A DNA stretch of 64,000 nucleotides from Ctenosaura bakeri (Eukaryota; Chordata; Lepidosauria; Squamata; Iguanidae): assembly GCA_948474755.1 (NCBI GenBank), contig CAOLHI010000024.1, positions 248,001 to 312,000 on the forward strand. The letters are read 5' to 3'. The position numbers were made by a program, and so were the translations under genes. The notes under the pieces are model-generated. The model searched no databases, was not told the DNA's origin, and saw only the letters and a list, made by a program, of their open reading frames with translations. This document shows positions 9,603 through 60,745 of the stretch, piece by piece (within the stretch, counting starts at the first letter, position 1; each line of letters begins with the position of its first letter).

Positions 9603-12400
9603 AGCACATTTTACAATTGCAAATCATGATACAGTTGAGTATGATGAGGAGATTCACCATTCTCTCTTGCATCTTCAATAGAGAAGGAAAAATATGCTGA
9701 ATTTAAGTCTGAAGAGAGACATTATTAGATCCCTTTTGTATTACCTTTTCAAACACAGGACTGGCAGGCAGAAATGTCATAGGTGTTTTAAGTAAAATAA
9801 CTAGAGGCTTATGTCTTTATGCAAGCACATCTGAATTAGTCTTTTCTTTTTAATCAAACCGACTGTCATGATGTATCTAAATTTCAGGGAAGTTTATGCA
9901 TAGCACAAAAATAGTGCAGATTGCTTTTTCAGTGCACATTGAAGCAATATGCACCTGCTCTGAACATATTTGCATGAAGACTGTTTTCAGTGCTAATCAC
10001 AGATATCTAACAATGTATTTAAATAATTCTTTAAGTTGTCTAATACTTAAGACACAGTTGGTAATGAGAGGAAAGGCTCTAGATACCATAATACTGACAA
10101 AAATCCACAACAACTGTATAGATGTATGTTATGAAGAGATTTGGTTTTGGACACAATATAGACCGAGGAACTGAATAATAATCAAACTGAATGTAGGCCA
10201 CGTTGCACAAATCACATTTGTGAGGGTTCATTTTCTATACTGTGCTGTTCAAATCACTGAAAGCATATGTAATGGGAAATTTAGATCACTGTTAATAAAA
10301 CACCTTGTTGGAAGAGATAAGAATCCAATCAGTATTATCCAAGGTGCAGAATTCAGTTATTTGTTCTTGCTCCTATCACATTTCCCTCAAACCACATGGA
10401 TGAAAATACATTACAATACAGACAGTACATTAAATCGCGTTTTTCGAAAAACAAAACAAATAGCATCTTAATGTTGTTGTCCTAGCCTGGCTCAAATGGT
10501 TCAGCTTCTAAGGCAAAAATTATATACCTTCCAAAGTGAATTTTTCTTTGAAAGCATAATGGTGATAATCCAAAGGGGTGCTGTCTACTTAGATTAGCAT
10601 CACTGCGGGGGTGATTCTTCCTCACCCTGCTTGGGAAATCATAGGTGCTGTGGGGCAGGCTGCAGGAAGGAGGTGAAGAATGTGCTGCTGGTTGGCTACC
10701 AACGTGATGAGGGATGCAGGACACCCATTTTATATTTCAGCTTTATATTTCAAGCTTCCAGCTGAAGCTATGATGGCTTCTGTCAGAGTTACCATCAATG
10801 TATAATACAGGGAAAGAACACAGTTCTTTATAGTTCTTGAGCTTTTTCCATGTTTAAAACTGCTGCTGGCCAGGATATAGGTCCAGGGGTCATTTTCACA
10901 TCCCACCTGCTCTAACTTAGCTTACAGTGGCTACCACACTTCTCCTTTCAGAAGAATTGTTCTATTTTTAACCAGAAGAACAAGGTGCATGTAATTATGT
11001 ATCTTTTTAAAGAGGTAAATCATGCTGAAAAGTTCTAGAAGTATAATTATCCAGTAATTTGAAAGTCTGTGTCATTCTCCTGCTGCTGTTTTGCTTAAAT
11101 TTAGCGACAGCACCGGTGAGCCTGCAAAAACAGTCAGGGAAGGGCAAATGTGTATCACATCATCCCTGTTTTAAATACATGAACAAAAAAGCCCCGGTGA
11201 TGTTTCCAAAAATGATTTATGGTAGGATATCTATTTTTTATTATAGGTGCAGGTCTGGATATACTGAATGGCTATAATAGCACATATAAAGTATAGTGAG
11301 CATTTAAAACCAGCCACACATCAAGTCATGGTAGAATCCATTTGTCCAGTTTATTATAGGTTTTGTCCTCCGCTTTAGATTTGTGGTAAGACTTCATGCT
11401 ATCAAGCTAATTTCCATGGTTTGTTAAGTTTTTAAAAATAATAGTTAGGAAACAATATTCTTAAAATGATAATTAGGAAGCAGATGCCTACTATGGGTCT
11501 TTTATTTCCATGAGCATCTGTCTTTACCATGTTCTCTACTCTCCTTTTAAAAACAAAACAAAACAGATATTTGACATCTTAATCTCTCAGTTAAGGCATA
11601 ATATTTTCCCAAAGCTTTCCAGTCTTGTTCTGTCCTGTGCTGTTCTATCATAAGGAGATGGTGCAGATCCATTTGATCCTCTAAGAAACCCTCCCTCTTG
11701 AATAAGCTATTTATTTAGCCCTGAAGCAGGACAGGAAGAAAATTATTTCAGGTTACAGGGGCCAGCCCTGCACTGAACTACAAAATATTTGTAAAGTTAG
11801 AAAACTAACCAAGATACAAAGCCCTGATAGTGCTGGAATACCAGGGTTTTGTTAAACCATGAATAAAGAAACTTACTTTCTCTCAAATTAATACAAATTG
11901 TATCCTCAAAAACAGGGAAAGCATGTATAAATGCAAGAGTATGTTAGACAAAATCCCAGTGAAGTCCTTCTCAATAAATCAGAAAAGATTAAAATTGGTT
12001 TCCTATAATTTACCAGATTAAGAAGCTACAATGTTCATTTGATTTCACAGTATCAGCACACTGTTGGACAATGGTAACACTGATATAGTCAGAAGAATGA
12101 ATTCCTTTGGCAATTAATGTCACATCTGCCTTAATGAGTTCATTTGGTATAAACTGGAGAGTTCACTGGAATTTGCCACTGTAATTATTACCAGTTCTTT
12201 AAATGAATAAGCCATTTATATGTAATAGAAAACAACATGGATGAAGATGGTAGGAACTGAGTATTATGACTCCTTTTAAGAGAACCAACTTAGAGTACCT
12301 TATTAACAAGATGTATCTACTTCTTAATCTAACTTCTTTGCTTGTTTTAAAGTCAGTGCATATTAAAAAGGTTCATTCACCATCCACATCAGTACATGGT

Positions 12401-22893
<10,493 letters not shown>

Positions 22894-23483
22894 CCGGATT
22901 CGACTTTAAGCGCCCCGTCTTGGCTTTCCCTCGCCGTCCCCGGCGGGCTGAGTCTTCGGGGTGCCTCCCTCCTGCTCGCGGGCTGGGCATCCCTCTTGCC
23001 CTTCCTTATCTCCGCCCATCGAGCGACGGCCCTTTGCGCGGCTTAACGCGGAACTGGGCGTGAAAATAAAGGCGCCATATTTAAAAACACAAAACAGTAA
23101 CCGGCGGACCTTCTTCCACTCTGAGGCCAAACACACCACACGACGTTGGCGAGCTTCTCTCTTGCTTTCTCGCCCTCCCTAGTTTCTAAAGGGGAGAAGG
23201 TTTAAAACGCCTTCACCAGCCGAGGCAGAGCAGAAAACTGTGGAGATTAAAGAAGGGGAACGAAAGCCTTAACGACACAATCCGTCCCCCCGCGGGAGGC
23301 GCCTGGAGGCGGGAGGGGGCGAACGGTTTTTGCTGGCCTCTCGCGAGGGAGACCACGCAACCTCTGTGGGACTTGGGGTCGCACGGTGGGCCTCCTCTTA
23401 AGGCCGCGCCGTCCCCTCCCCAGCCTCTTTGGAGTCACCGCAAAGAAGGGAAGGGGGCGTCTGTGCGGCCGCCGAGGGCCTAC

Positions 23484-23954
23484 TGAAGCAGGGACCCCAT
23501 ATATAATTATAAAATATGGTTAAGTCTATAGAATGTTTGGTAAAGATTCTCCTGAAAAATATCTTCTCTAATGCCTCGATATGCTCATAATTATAGCAGT
23601 GAATATGAGGAATCATCTGGAAGTGGGTGAAATGTCATGGTGGAATTGCTAGCTGCCTCAGCTATAAATCTGTTATTGAGAATAAGGGTCAAGATAACCA
23701 GAGTGTTACTTTCTGGAATGAAAACATGGCCGAGTGAGGGAGGGATTGTAAATGTGCTGTGTTGTGAGATTCAAAGGGGGGGCGGATTTGGTTGGACTGA
23801 GGAAAATGAAACTTATATGCTGTGTCTATAAAATAACTGTGTGACCTTACTTCAGCTCTCTTGATTTTCTGGGGTGACCCAGCCTGAGCCCGCGCGTTAA
23901 ATAAATTTACTCTTTTTCCAGCTCTGTGGTCTCCTATCTCTGATGTCTGCAACA
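23484..23954 (+). mobile_element. Solo LTR of an endogenous retrovirus (471 bp)
   Basis: It starts TGAAGCAGGG and ends GTCTGCAACA (TG...CA) and is flanked by the 4-bp duplication CTAC at 23480-23483 and 23955-23958. Inside are a TATA-like CTATAAAATA near 23827, GGGGTGACCCAGCCTGAGCC and an AATAAA at 23900, the usual order of U3, R and U5. No internal gag/pol/env sequence remains, so it is a recombination remnant. It sits at the upstream edge of the SLC35E3 CpG island. Confidence 0.8.
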
Positions 23955-23958
23955 CTAC

Positions 23959-25287
23959 CTAGAGGTGGACACCTGCGCTCCCGTGGCCCTCCTGCCGGTC
24001 GCAGTGCTCCTCGTTGGGCGAGCCGCCGTTTTTGGTGGCCGCTAAGGGTTGTTCTGCGGCAGCTGTCTTTGAAGAAGAAGAAAGGGGGGGCGGGGATAGA
24101 ATAAAGGGGAAGTTAGGCCTGGGTCTGAGCAGACACAGCTGGTCGTAGATATACGTGTCTCCTCACCTAAACATAGTTATACATAGTGTTATATCAAGGT
24201 GGAACGAGAATTCACTGAGTTTAGGACTTCTGAGGGGCTCTAAAATATCTGACCACTTCCTGTTGAGCCTATCTTACAGTTCTGTGTAAGAGGCTGGCCT
24301 CTCCCCTCAATCTGTACGGTCTAGTATGTTGGCCCTGGCTTTTTGGTCCAAGGTTTTCCTGACAACATGAGTGATTTCAGGATCTGTAAAGGAATAGAGG
24401 GGTGGGCCAGGGAGAGAGGCATGGCTGGGGACAGTGGGCAGCTGTTATCCCCAAGTGGTCTGCGGGATACCTGGAGTTCCATGGTTGGCCCTCACTTTGG
24501 GGATCATGACACAAGGGGGGCTCAGCATGGGGGCTCACCTTCCAGAAAAAGGGTTGGCCAAAGGTGGAATCCAGCCTCATGGGTTCACTTCAGGGCCTGG
24601 TATCTCACCAAGGGAGGCTTGGGGAGAGGCAGGGTAGTGACCCCTTGCCCTAGCAACTCGTGTTGACCCCCCTTTTCTCATTAAGAAGTTCAAAGCCCAA
24701 ATTCATGTTCATGTGGCATACATTAATAAATTCCCCAAATAAAGTCAGATCTGCAAGAAAAAGTTGCAGTGTGATTCTGATACTCAAAAGAGTATTCATG
24801 TTCAGGACTTAAATCAACATGGATCAGGAGGCTTAGTAGCACAGAGGAAACTTACATTTCAGGAGTTAAAATAGCATCCCTTTGGCCAGCCGGCTTCCTG
24901 ATATCCTGATATATTGGGATGCAGTCCTTAGCATAAGCAAGTGACGGATGATGGGTGCTGTGGTTCTACAACATCTCAAATTTCGTATACTACCCACCTC
25001 ACGCTACATAGTGTTGAGATTTGGGAATAGCTGCCAAATACAATCATTACTATTTTAAGTGCTGTGCTTCTCTATTATACAGGGAGTTTGAGAGAATGGG
25101 AAACATGCTTTTGACAAAGTCCTGAAAAGCATAAGGGGACTGCATGATTTGCATCAAGTCATGTGAGATTCAGAGAGTATATTGGAAGTGCCTAGCCAAC
25201 CAGCCTCCCTCCCTCCCCCCTTCCACTTGGTTCCTATCACATCACCACTCCACTGTGGGGAGGAGACAGGCTGAACAGCCTTTGAAC
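23959..25287. other. Intergenic DNA between NUP107 and SLC35E3
   Basis: Moderately GC-rich to about 24660, then AT-richer. Open frames occur near 24340-24670 and 25144-25350, but they have no recognisable domains, no splice support and compete on both strands. I see nothing functional. Confidence 0.4.
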
Positions 25288-25359
25288 CTTTTGCAGACCC
25301 CGTGTGAGGACATCGCGGGCCCCTGGGGGGGTCCACGGACCACAGGTTAAGAACCGTTG
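25288..25359 (-). mobile_element. hAT-type terminal fragment
   Basis: In minus sense it starts CAACGGTTCTTAACCTGTGG and continues TCCGTGGACCCCCCCAGGGG, the common hAT-type terminus (CAGTGGTTCTTAACC-like). The opposite end is not recognisable. Confidence 0.5.
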
Positions 25360-25529
25360 GCTTAGATGTTTGACAGGATTACAGAAACATTCACTGATAT
25401 TTTAATGCTAGATATGTCAGCCTTGAGAAGGAAAGTATTTTGTGCCACGGAGAAATAATGTAATGGGTTGGAAAGAAGTGAACTGTTGGGTTTTTATTTA
25501 GAGAGGCCCAAAATAATTTGAATGTTATA

Positions 25530-25744
25530 CAGTGGACCCTCCCTTACCATGGCCTCCACATGCATGATTCCCAGCTCATGCAAAGTGTCATGTCCCTGTA
25601 CCTAAAATGACAGCGATGTGTGTGCAGATGTGCTTAAGCAATCCATGTGCATGTTGCTGCCATAATATAACAGGATGCAAACATCCATATTTTTCCTTAT
25701 TCATAGGGGTTCCTGGAATGGAACCCTTGCATACACAGAGCATG
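25530..25744. mobile_element. Tigger-like Tc/mariner remnant
   Basis: The left end is CAGTGGACCCTCCCTTACCA, next to TA. The interior (CATGCATGATTCCCAGCTCA ... GGGTTCCTGGAATGGAACCC) and the right end resemble the copy at 42808-43022. No transposase coding remains. Confidence 0.5.
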
Positions 25745-26070
25745 TATTGCTTACTGTTGAAAAGAAGAATGGAAATCATCTTTTGCTTTATTCTCTAATC
25801 TTTTCCTTTTTTTCCTCTTGTTGTATTACCAAAATTAATATATCTGAAAATCTACAATAATTTTTTTAAAAAATGCTACGGATCTTTTTCATATTGAACC
25901 TGGCATTTGTAATTTTATTGAGAAAAATACATTTTTATATACATTGTTGTCACTTTACATATAAAAAAGATCAGTTTACTTGCATCAATGCACTGTAACA
26001 TCATTAAAACATTTCCATACCACACATTATAGATTCTTGTCTTCCTTCTCTTATATCACCTTTCAATACC

Positions 26071-26076
26071 TTTATT
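26071..26076 (-). promoter_or_regulatory. NUP107: Candidate NUP107 poly(A) signal
   Basis: AATAAA on the minus strand only 16 bases after the stop codon. Further AATAAA hexamers at 25919-25914 and 25792-25787 are equally possible ends. The true site cannot be chosen from sequence. Confidence 0.35.
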
Positions 26077-26092
26077 ATGTAGAAAGGTGCAG

Positions 26093-56351
<30,259 letters not shown>

Positions 56352-56689
56352 CCCTGAAAGGAAAAAGAACTAATGAAATTATGTAATTCTTTACGGCAGT
56401 GTACCCCCTTTGTATCTTTTGAAAAAGCAATCAAGCAGGTAGAGAAGTACAGAGAAAACCAATTCAGAGCTTTGTCTTCTTTTCATTAAGAATGGTAACT
56501 GCTGTGGCTAAGAAAACAAATAGCAAGAGGAACAAAAACGGATGACGATAAAAATACAATCCAGCATAAAATAAAATACGAATAATACAGGGAAACAGAC
56601 TTTAAAAATCGAGCCTGATTGAAAGTTCAAAATCCTAAAATAACAAGTTCTGAAAATCCTGCAAAAACAGAACTAGTTTGCCTAGTACC

Positions 56690-56872
56690 AGTTGTTGTTG
56701 TGTCCCTTCAAGTAATTTCTGACTTATGGCAACCCTATGATGGAGTTTTCTAGGGCTGAGAACACGTGATGCACTCAAGGTAAGCCACTGGGTTTCCATG
56801 ATGGAGCAGGGAATCAAGCCCTGGTCTCCAGGGTAACAGTCCAGCACACAAACCACTATGCCATGTTGCATG
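56690..56872 (-). repeat. tRNA-derived SINE
   Basis: Antisense ACA-SINE: the tail AGTTGTTGTTGTGTCCCTTC on the left and AATCAAGCCCTGGTCTCCAG on the right. A short CA-rich stretch follows to 56900. Confidence 0.85.
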
Positions 56873-57369
56873 TACACGTGTGCACACATGCACACACACC
56901 TCCTCTTTGGAAGCCCTGGGTGACAAACACCCCCCATCACTAAGAGAGCAGAACTTGGGAAAGTTTGCCTTTTTTTGTCCTACAGTCTCTCCAGTGTCCA
57001 TACTGTCTGAAAGAACAGGGCTATCTGAGTCCAAAAAAGTAATTTCTCCAAGCTCTGCAAAAGGATTAGTGAATGAATGAGAACTAAAGTGAAACGTGTG
57101 AAGAACACACCTGTCAATCACAGTAATAGTCCAGGGTATCTACTGAGGTTAATTCCCTACGAAGCAGTGGAGAGAATACCTCAGGCAGCCCATTTTACCT
57201 ATCATGAAAGATCTATTATGAATGGACTGCTAGGTGGTGGAGAGAAGCCTCCTTCACTTCCCCCACAATACAGTAATTTGGTGAGGCACTACAGCTTTCT
57301 GGCAGAGAATCCTGTGTACCTCATCAAACTACACATCCCAAGATCCTCTAAATACTCCGCTTGCTTATG

Positions 57370-57440
57370 CCTGTATGGTAAAAGGTTGGACTCAATGGGC
57401 CCTTGTGGTTTCTTCCAGGTTTATGATTCTACGATCCCAC
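57370..57440 (+). repeat. CR1 LINE 3' tail fragment
   Basis: GGTTGGACTCAATGGGCCCT followed by CTTCCAGGTTTATGATTCTA is the characteristic CR1 3' end. Confidence 0.7.
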
Positions 57441-57453
57441 AAGAGGAAGCCAT

Positions 57454-57659
57454 GGCCATTTCCGCACTACACTGTTATACTGCTGCTATTCCACTTTCAA
57501 CATCCTATGGAATCCTGGGGTTCTCAATTTAGGGAGAGACTTTTAGACTCCTCAGCCAGAGAGCTCTTTGGCCTCAGCAAACTCCAAACCTCCGAATTCC
57601 ACAGGAGGTTGAAAGTGGAACAATCGCGCTATAACAGTCAGTATAGTGCGGAAATGGCC
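57454..57659. mobile_element. Palindromic MITE, copy 5 (206 bp)
   Basis: It opens GGCCATTTCCGCACTACACT and closes TATAGTGCGGAAATGGCC, with inner blocks CTTTCAACATCCTATGGAAT and ATTCCACAGGAGGTTGAAAG. The flanking triplets are CAT and CAC. It lies at the downstream edge (gene sense) of the NUP107 CpG island. The middle is longer and less symmetrical than in the 180-bp copies. Confidence 0.8.
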
Positions 57660-57978
57660 CACGGCAGTTGAAAAGTGACCGAGGCCTTCGGCGAGGCGCG
57701 CTGCCTAATTATTTAGCTGGCCTTAAGGCCCCATACGGACGCTGACGGGGGCGAGCGGCAAAAGAAACCCCCTCCTGCTGTTTCGCTGAGGCGGAAAAAT
57801 GCGGCGCAACGAAGAAATGAAGCGACGGCGTGTCGGCGACCTTCCCCCTCAGCGGAACGGACGGGGCTCGCCCGTGTTCGGGAGAGAGGGCGGGTGGAGG
57901 CGCCCCTCAGTCTCTTTCCCCGAACCCGAGTCTCTTCGCAGCCCTCGGACTCGCGTACACACGTTCAACGGTGCTCAC

Positions 57979-58080
57979 CTGGCCGCCTCAGCGCTGAGAA
58001 GCCAGCGGCGCGTAGCGGCGATCCTCTCCCGCGCCCACCCGTTCCTTGAGGCTTCCCGCTCTCCAGGGCCGGTAATATGA
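57979..58080 (-). other. NUP107: NUP107 exon 1, non-coding
   Basis: The donor GGCCAG|GTGAGC at 57979/57978 is strong and lies inside the CpG island. No ATG occurs on the minus strand in the exon, so it is leader only and the start falls in exon 2. The 5' end near 58080 is a guess from the ETS motif. Confidence 0.55.
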
Positions 58081-58128
58081 CCCGGAAGTGAAACCAACAA
58101 CCCGGATAAACTTCCTTTACAACCCGCA

Positions 58129-58278
58129 GAAGTGCCCGGGGAGGGTAATCAGTTCAGGCGAGGGACACGTAGACATTTCAGAAAGAAAGAGGGTGCCTGC
58201 GACCTTCTCGTGTATCGCCCTCTTTCTAAAACGTCTATGTGTCCCTCTTCTGAACTGAGTACCCTCCCCGGGCACTTC
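58129..58278. repeat. 150-bp imperfect palindrome
   Basis: Left arm 58129-58193 (GAAGTGCCCGGGGAGGGTAA ...) and right arm 58218-58278 (... ACCCTCCCCGGGCACTTC) pair with only a few differences around a loop of about 24 bases. It is not related in sequence to the GGCC-ended MITEs. It lies just upstream of NUP107 exon 1. Confidence 0.75.
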
Positions 58279-58337
58279 GGCATATAGACCGGAAACGCCC
58301 TTTCACTGGTTGCGGGCTGTGAAATTTCATAGACAAA

Positions 58338-58496
58338 ATGGCTGGCATGGCGCCACCTACAGGCGAGGAGGACCGTCAGCCCTCAGCGGCCCGAGTCTTT
58401 GTGGAAAGTTTTCCGACGGAGGCTGGGACGTCTTGCGTGACCCGAGACCAAGGGCGTCGGAAAAGCCGAGAAAGGCTGTTGGGTTATAAATTTTGA
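58338..58496 (+). CDS. Short divergent open frame, 52 codons (doubtful)
   Basis: The frame starts in the context ACAAAATGG (purine at -3, G at +4), reads MAGMAPPTGEEDRQPSAARV and continues to LLGYKF before TGA. It points away from NUP107 from the same CpG island. I recognise no family. It may be the first exon of a divergent non-coding RNA, or chance; the AAAATGGC is also a YY1-like site. Confidence 0.2.
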   Translation: MAGMAPPTGEEDRQPSAARVFVESFPTEAGTSCVTRDQGRRKSRERLLGYKF

Positions 58497-58660
58497 AATC
58501 TGAGGAGGTGTAGCAGCCGTTATTGATGACAATAGAATAAAAACGCGACTTTGGAGGCTGTACCTATTCAGATGTGAAATGTAACGAGCATTTCTCTTGT
58601 GTGCCATCCAGTCTGACGAGCCCCGCTGACCCAACTATGGATGGGCCGCGCCATCTTAGT

Positions 58661-58840
58661 GACCGTTTCCGCACTGGCCTGTTATAGCGCGACGATTCCA
58701 CTTTCAACCTCCTCTGGAATCCTGGGGTTTGCAGTTTCGGGAGGGGCCGCCCGGCCCCTCCCGAAACTGCAAACCCCAGGATTCCAGAGGAGGTTGAAAG
58801 TGGAATCGTCGCGCTATAACAGGCCAGTGCGGAAATGGCC
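58661..58840. mobile_element. Near-perfect palindromic MITE, copy 6 (180 bp, TSD AGT)
   Basis: It runs from GACCGTTTCCGCACTGGCCT to AGTGCGGAAATGGCC. Apart from two bases at the outer left end, the arms look identical. AGT flanks both sides (58658-58660 and 58841-58843). It is 180 bp, exactly the length of copy 2, and lies upstream of the NUP107 CpG island. Confidence 0.88.
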
Positions 58841-58843
58841 AGT

Positions 58844-59390
58844 ATCTTAAGTCTGGGCCAGCTTGCCAAGGCTCCATCCACACCCCGATAGTTTAGGGGC
58901 GTCTGACTTTTCAGGCGTGTGATCCATCCGCCCTGCAGTAACCGAGTCCGGAGTAACTTCAACTATTTCATACCTTCAAAGGGTCGCAGTTTAGCAGGGG
59001 CAACCCTGGTTAATTCTCTGTCATTCCCCTTTTTGGGCTGCTTTTAAGACGCCTCAGTTTCTCTCTTCCACTTTTGTCCTCAGCTTACTTCAGTTTGCTC
59101 TCCTTTAACTCAGCAGAGGAAGAGGAGGGAAGGCAAAATCTTCCCTTTCCCAGTAGGCTCAGGCAATTCATGGTACATAAGGGAGGATTTCCTTAGCAGC
59201 TTTTCTTGTTCTTCTCCTGTTGAGATCAATTGTCTTCTTTTCATCCAAGTATTAAAAAATATGGAAGGAAACTCTGATGTTGTAGACCTCTATTCTTAGC
59301 TAAACCCTCCCTCCGTTAACAAAAACAGTACCAAGGAAAATTTCATTGATTAGCACTGAAATAGTACTCAGAAGTTTAAGCTCCCCAAGT
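58844..59390. other. Intergenic DNA, nothing recognised
   Basis: No splice-flanked coding sequence or clear repeat. From about 59395 to 59520 there is antisense LINE-tail-like sequence (ATTTATTAGAACATTTGCAT). Confidence 0.4.
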
Positions 59391-59771
59391 GGATTTATTA
59401 GAACATTTGCATCCCACCTTAAAAGATCTCATAATAGCATACAATGAAAACAGTAAATAATAAGGCAAACTAAAAAACAAAACAAAACTGAAATGATTTA
59501 ACAAGATAAAGCCAACTGAAAAAAACACATTTGTTGCGCCCACTCCCACCAGTACTCCTTTTGTTTTGTATGCTTTATATGGTTAGAGAAGTTCATCAAA
59601 AAATTTGGAAAAGTACAATTTTCAAAGTACAGTTGTGTTTCCATTCACATATTGGGTCAGGAAGTATGAATAATTTCAGTTTGCATTAAAATGCAAGCCA
59701 AAGATATTTCTATCCCAGTTATCTCTCATTATCCCTCCATCTTATTAAAAAAAACAAACAAACATTGAACA

Positions 59772-59895
59772 ATGATTCAGTCCTTGAGCCTTCTGACATA
59801 GGCTGTTCCTCTGTCAGACAGCTCTTACTGTCAGGAAATACTTCCACATATTTAATTGGAATCTCCTGTGTTGTGCTTCCCATCTGTGTTTCTGA
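59772..59895 (-). repeat. CR1 LINE fragment, antisense
   Basis: CTGTCAGACAGCTCTTACTG and TCAGGAAATACTTCCACATA are the reverse complement of the CR1 C-terminal coding region seen at 60020-60090 in the adjoining copy. Confidence 0.65.
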
Positions 59896-59897
59896 TC

Positions 59898-60255
59898 AGA
59901 AGAGAAGGTTAAGAGGGGACATGATAGCCATGTTTAAATATTTGAAGGGATGCCATGTAGAGAAAGGAGAGGGCTTGTTTTCTGCTGCTCCAGAGACCAG
60001 GACAAGGAGCAATGGATTCAAGCTGCAGGAAAGGAGATTCCACCTGAACCTCAGGAAGAACTTCCTGACCGTCAGGGCTGTCCGGCAATGGAATCTGCTG
60101 CCTCGGAGTGTAGTGGAGTCTCCTTCCTTGGAGGTTTTTAAGCAGAGGCTGGATGGCCATCTGTCAGGAGTGCTTTGAGAGTGTTCCTGCATGGCAGGGG
60201 GTTGGACTGGATGGCCCCTGAGGTCTCTTCCAACTCTACATTTCTATGATATGCA
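59898..60255 (+). repeat. CR1 LINE 3' end
   Basis: Encodes the end of the CR1 reverse transcriptase ORF (RLRGDMIAMFKYLKGCHVEK ... FHLNLRKNFLTVRAVRQWNL). The CR1 3' tail GGGGGTTGGACTGGATGGCC and TTCCAACTCTACATTTCTAT follows. It is 5'-truncated and lies head-to-head with the antisense fragment at 59772. Confidence 0.85.
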
Positions 60256-60279
60256 GATTTGGGCAAAATCATCAGGTTC

Positions 60280-60600
60280 AAAGAGCTTTGATAAAAAATC
60301 GTTTTAACCTGGCGCTGGAATGAGGTTAGCACCAGAACCCATTAGGCCTCCATAGAAGGCCCTTTCCCACATCACTGCTCCGACTAGTGGAATACTAAGC
60401 AAATCTTAGTCCTTGATCACCCATGTATAGGGAGAGGTGCTCCTCCAAGTACAGAGGTCCCAAGCTGTTTGGGGCCTTATGTGTAAATCACCTGTATCTT
60501 GGCTTCAGAACAGAGAGTGTATGCACATTTAACACCCCTGCAGCAGCAGCTTGCATGCACCATGATGCTACTATGACCATTTATTGGTTAGAAAGGAATA
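60280..60600. repeat. Diverged interspersed repeat
   Basis: TTTTAACCTGGCGCTGGAAT and TCCAAGTACAGAGGTCCCAA resemble a high-copy squamate repeat, probably LINE-derived. It is diverged and I cannot name the family. Confidence 0.35.
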
Positions 60601-60745
60601 GCAGAAGGGGCCCCGGGCAGCACTGAGCTGTAATTCTGCAGACAAGTAAGTGCTGGTGTTCCCCTCTCAGATCTCATCACTCACAAAAGATCGCAGGGAG
60701 AAAGAGCGGCTCTCCTCTTCCACCTACATCACATTGATGCCCTAG

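Larger units (their letters stand above)
9386..12400 (-). other. SLC35E3: Candidate long 3' UTR of SLC35E3
   Basis: This region follows the SLC35E3 stop codon on the minus strand. It has no strong repeat over about 3 kb and ends at a canonical AATAAA at 9411-9406. A Pumilio-type TGTAAATA lies upstream of that signal. The extent is inferred; earlier AATAAA hexamers (for example near 11715) could end shorter mRNAs. Confidence 0.4.
57660..58480. promoter_or_regulatory. NUP107: CpG-island promoter of NUP107
   Basis: Dense CpG sequence contains the NUP107 first exon donor and an ETS-type CCGGAAGTG at 58082-58090 close to the expected start. No TATA box is seen. It may also drive divergent transcription, since a short plus-strand frame with a strong start context begins at 58338. 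Confidence 0.7.

Noticed and set aside
11059..11277. Frame resembling a signal peptide plus small secreted protein
   Set aside because: It starts with TTG rather than ATG, has no splice or promoter support and lies in the likely SLC35E3 3' UTR on the opposite strand.
24343..24666. 107-aa plus-strand frame between NUP107 and SLC35E3
   Set aside because: No domain, overlapping frames on both strands, and a Gly/Trp/Arg-rich composition typical of chance frames in GC-rich DNA.
56750..57121. Minus-strand frame with an acceptor-like TTTTGCAG and a GEI...SPV stretch, considered as the NUP107 N-terminus
   Set aside because: No donor gives the needed phase with a good score, it runs into a SINE, and the exon at 56288-56353 matches the human EVTRTARKQSAQKRV segment much better.
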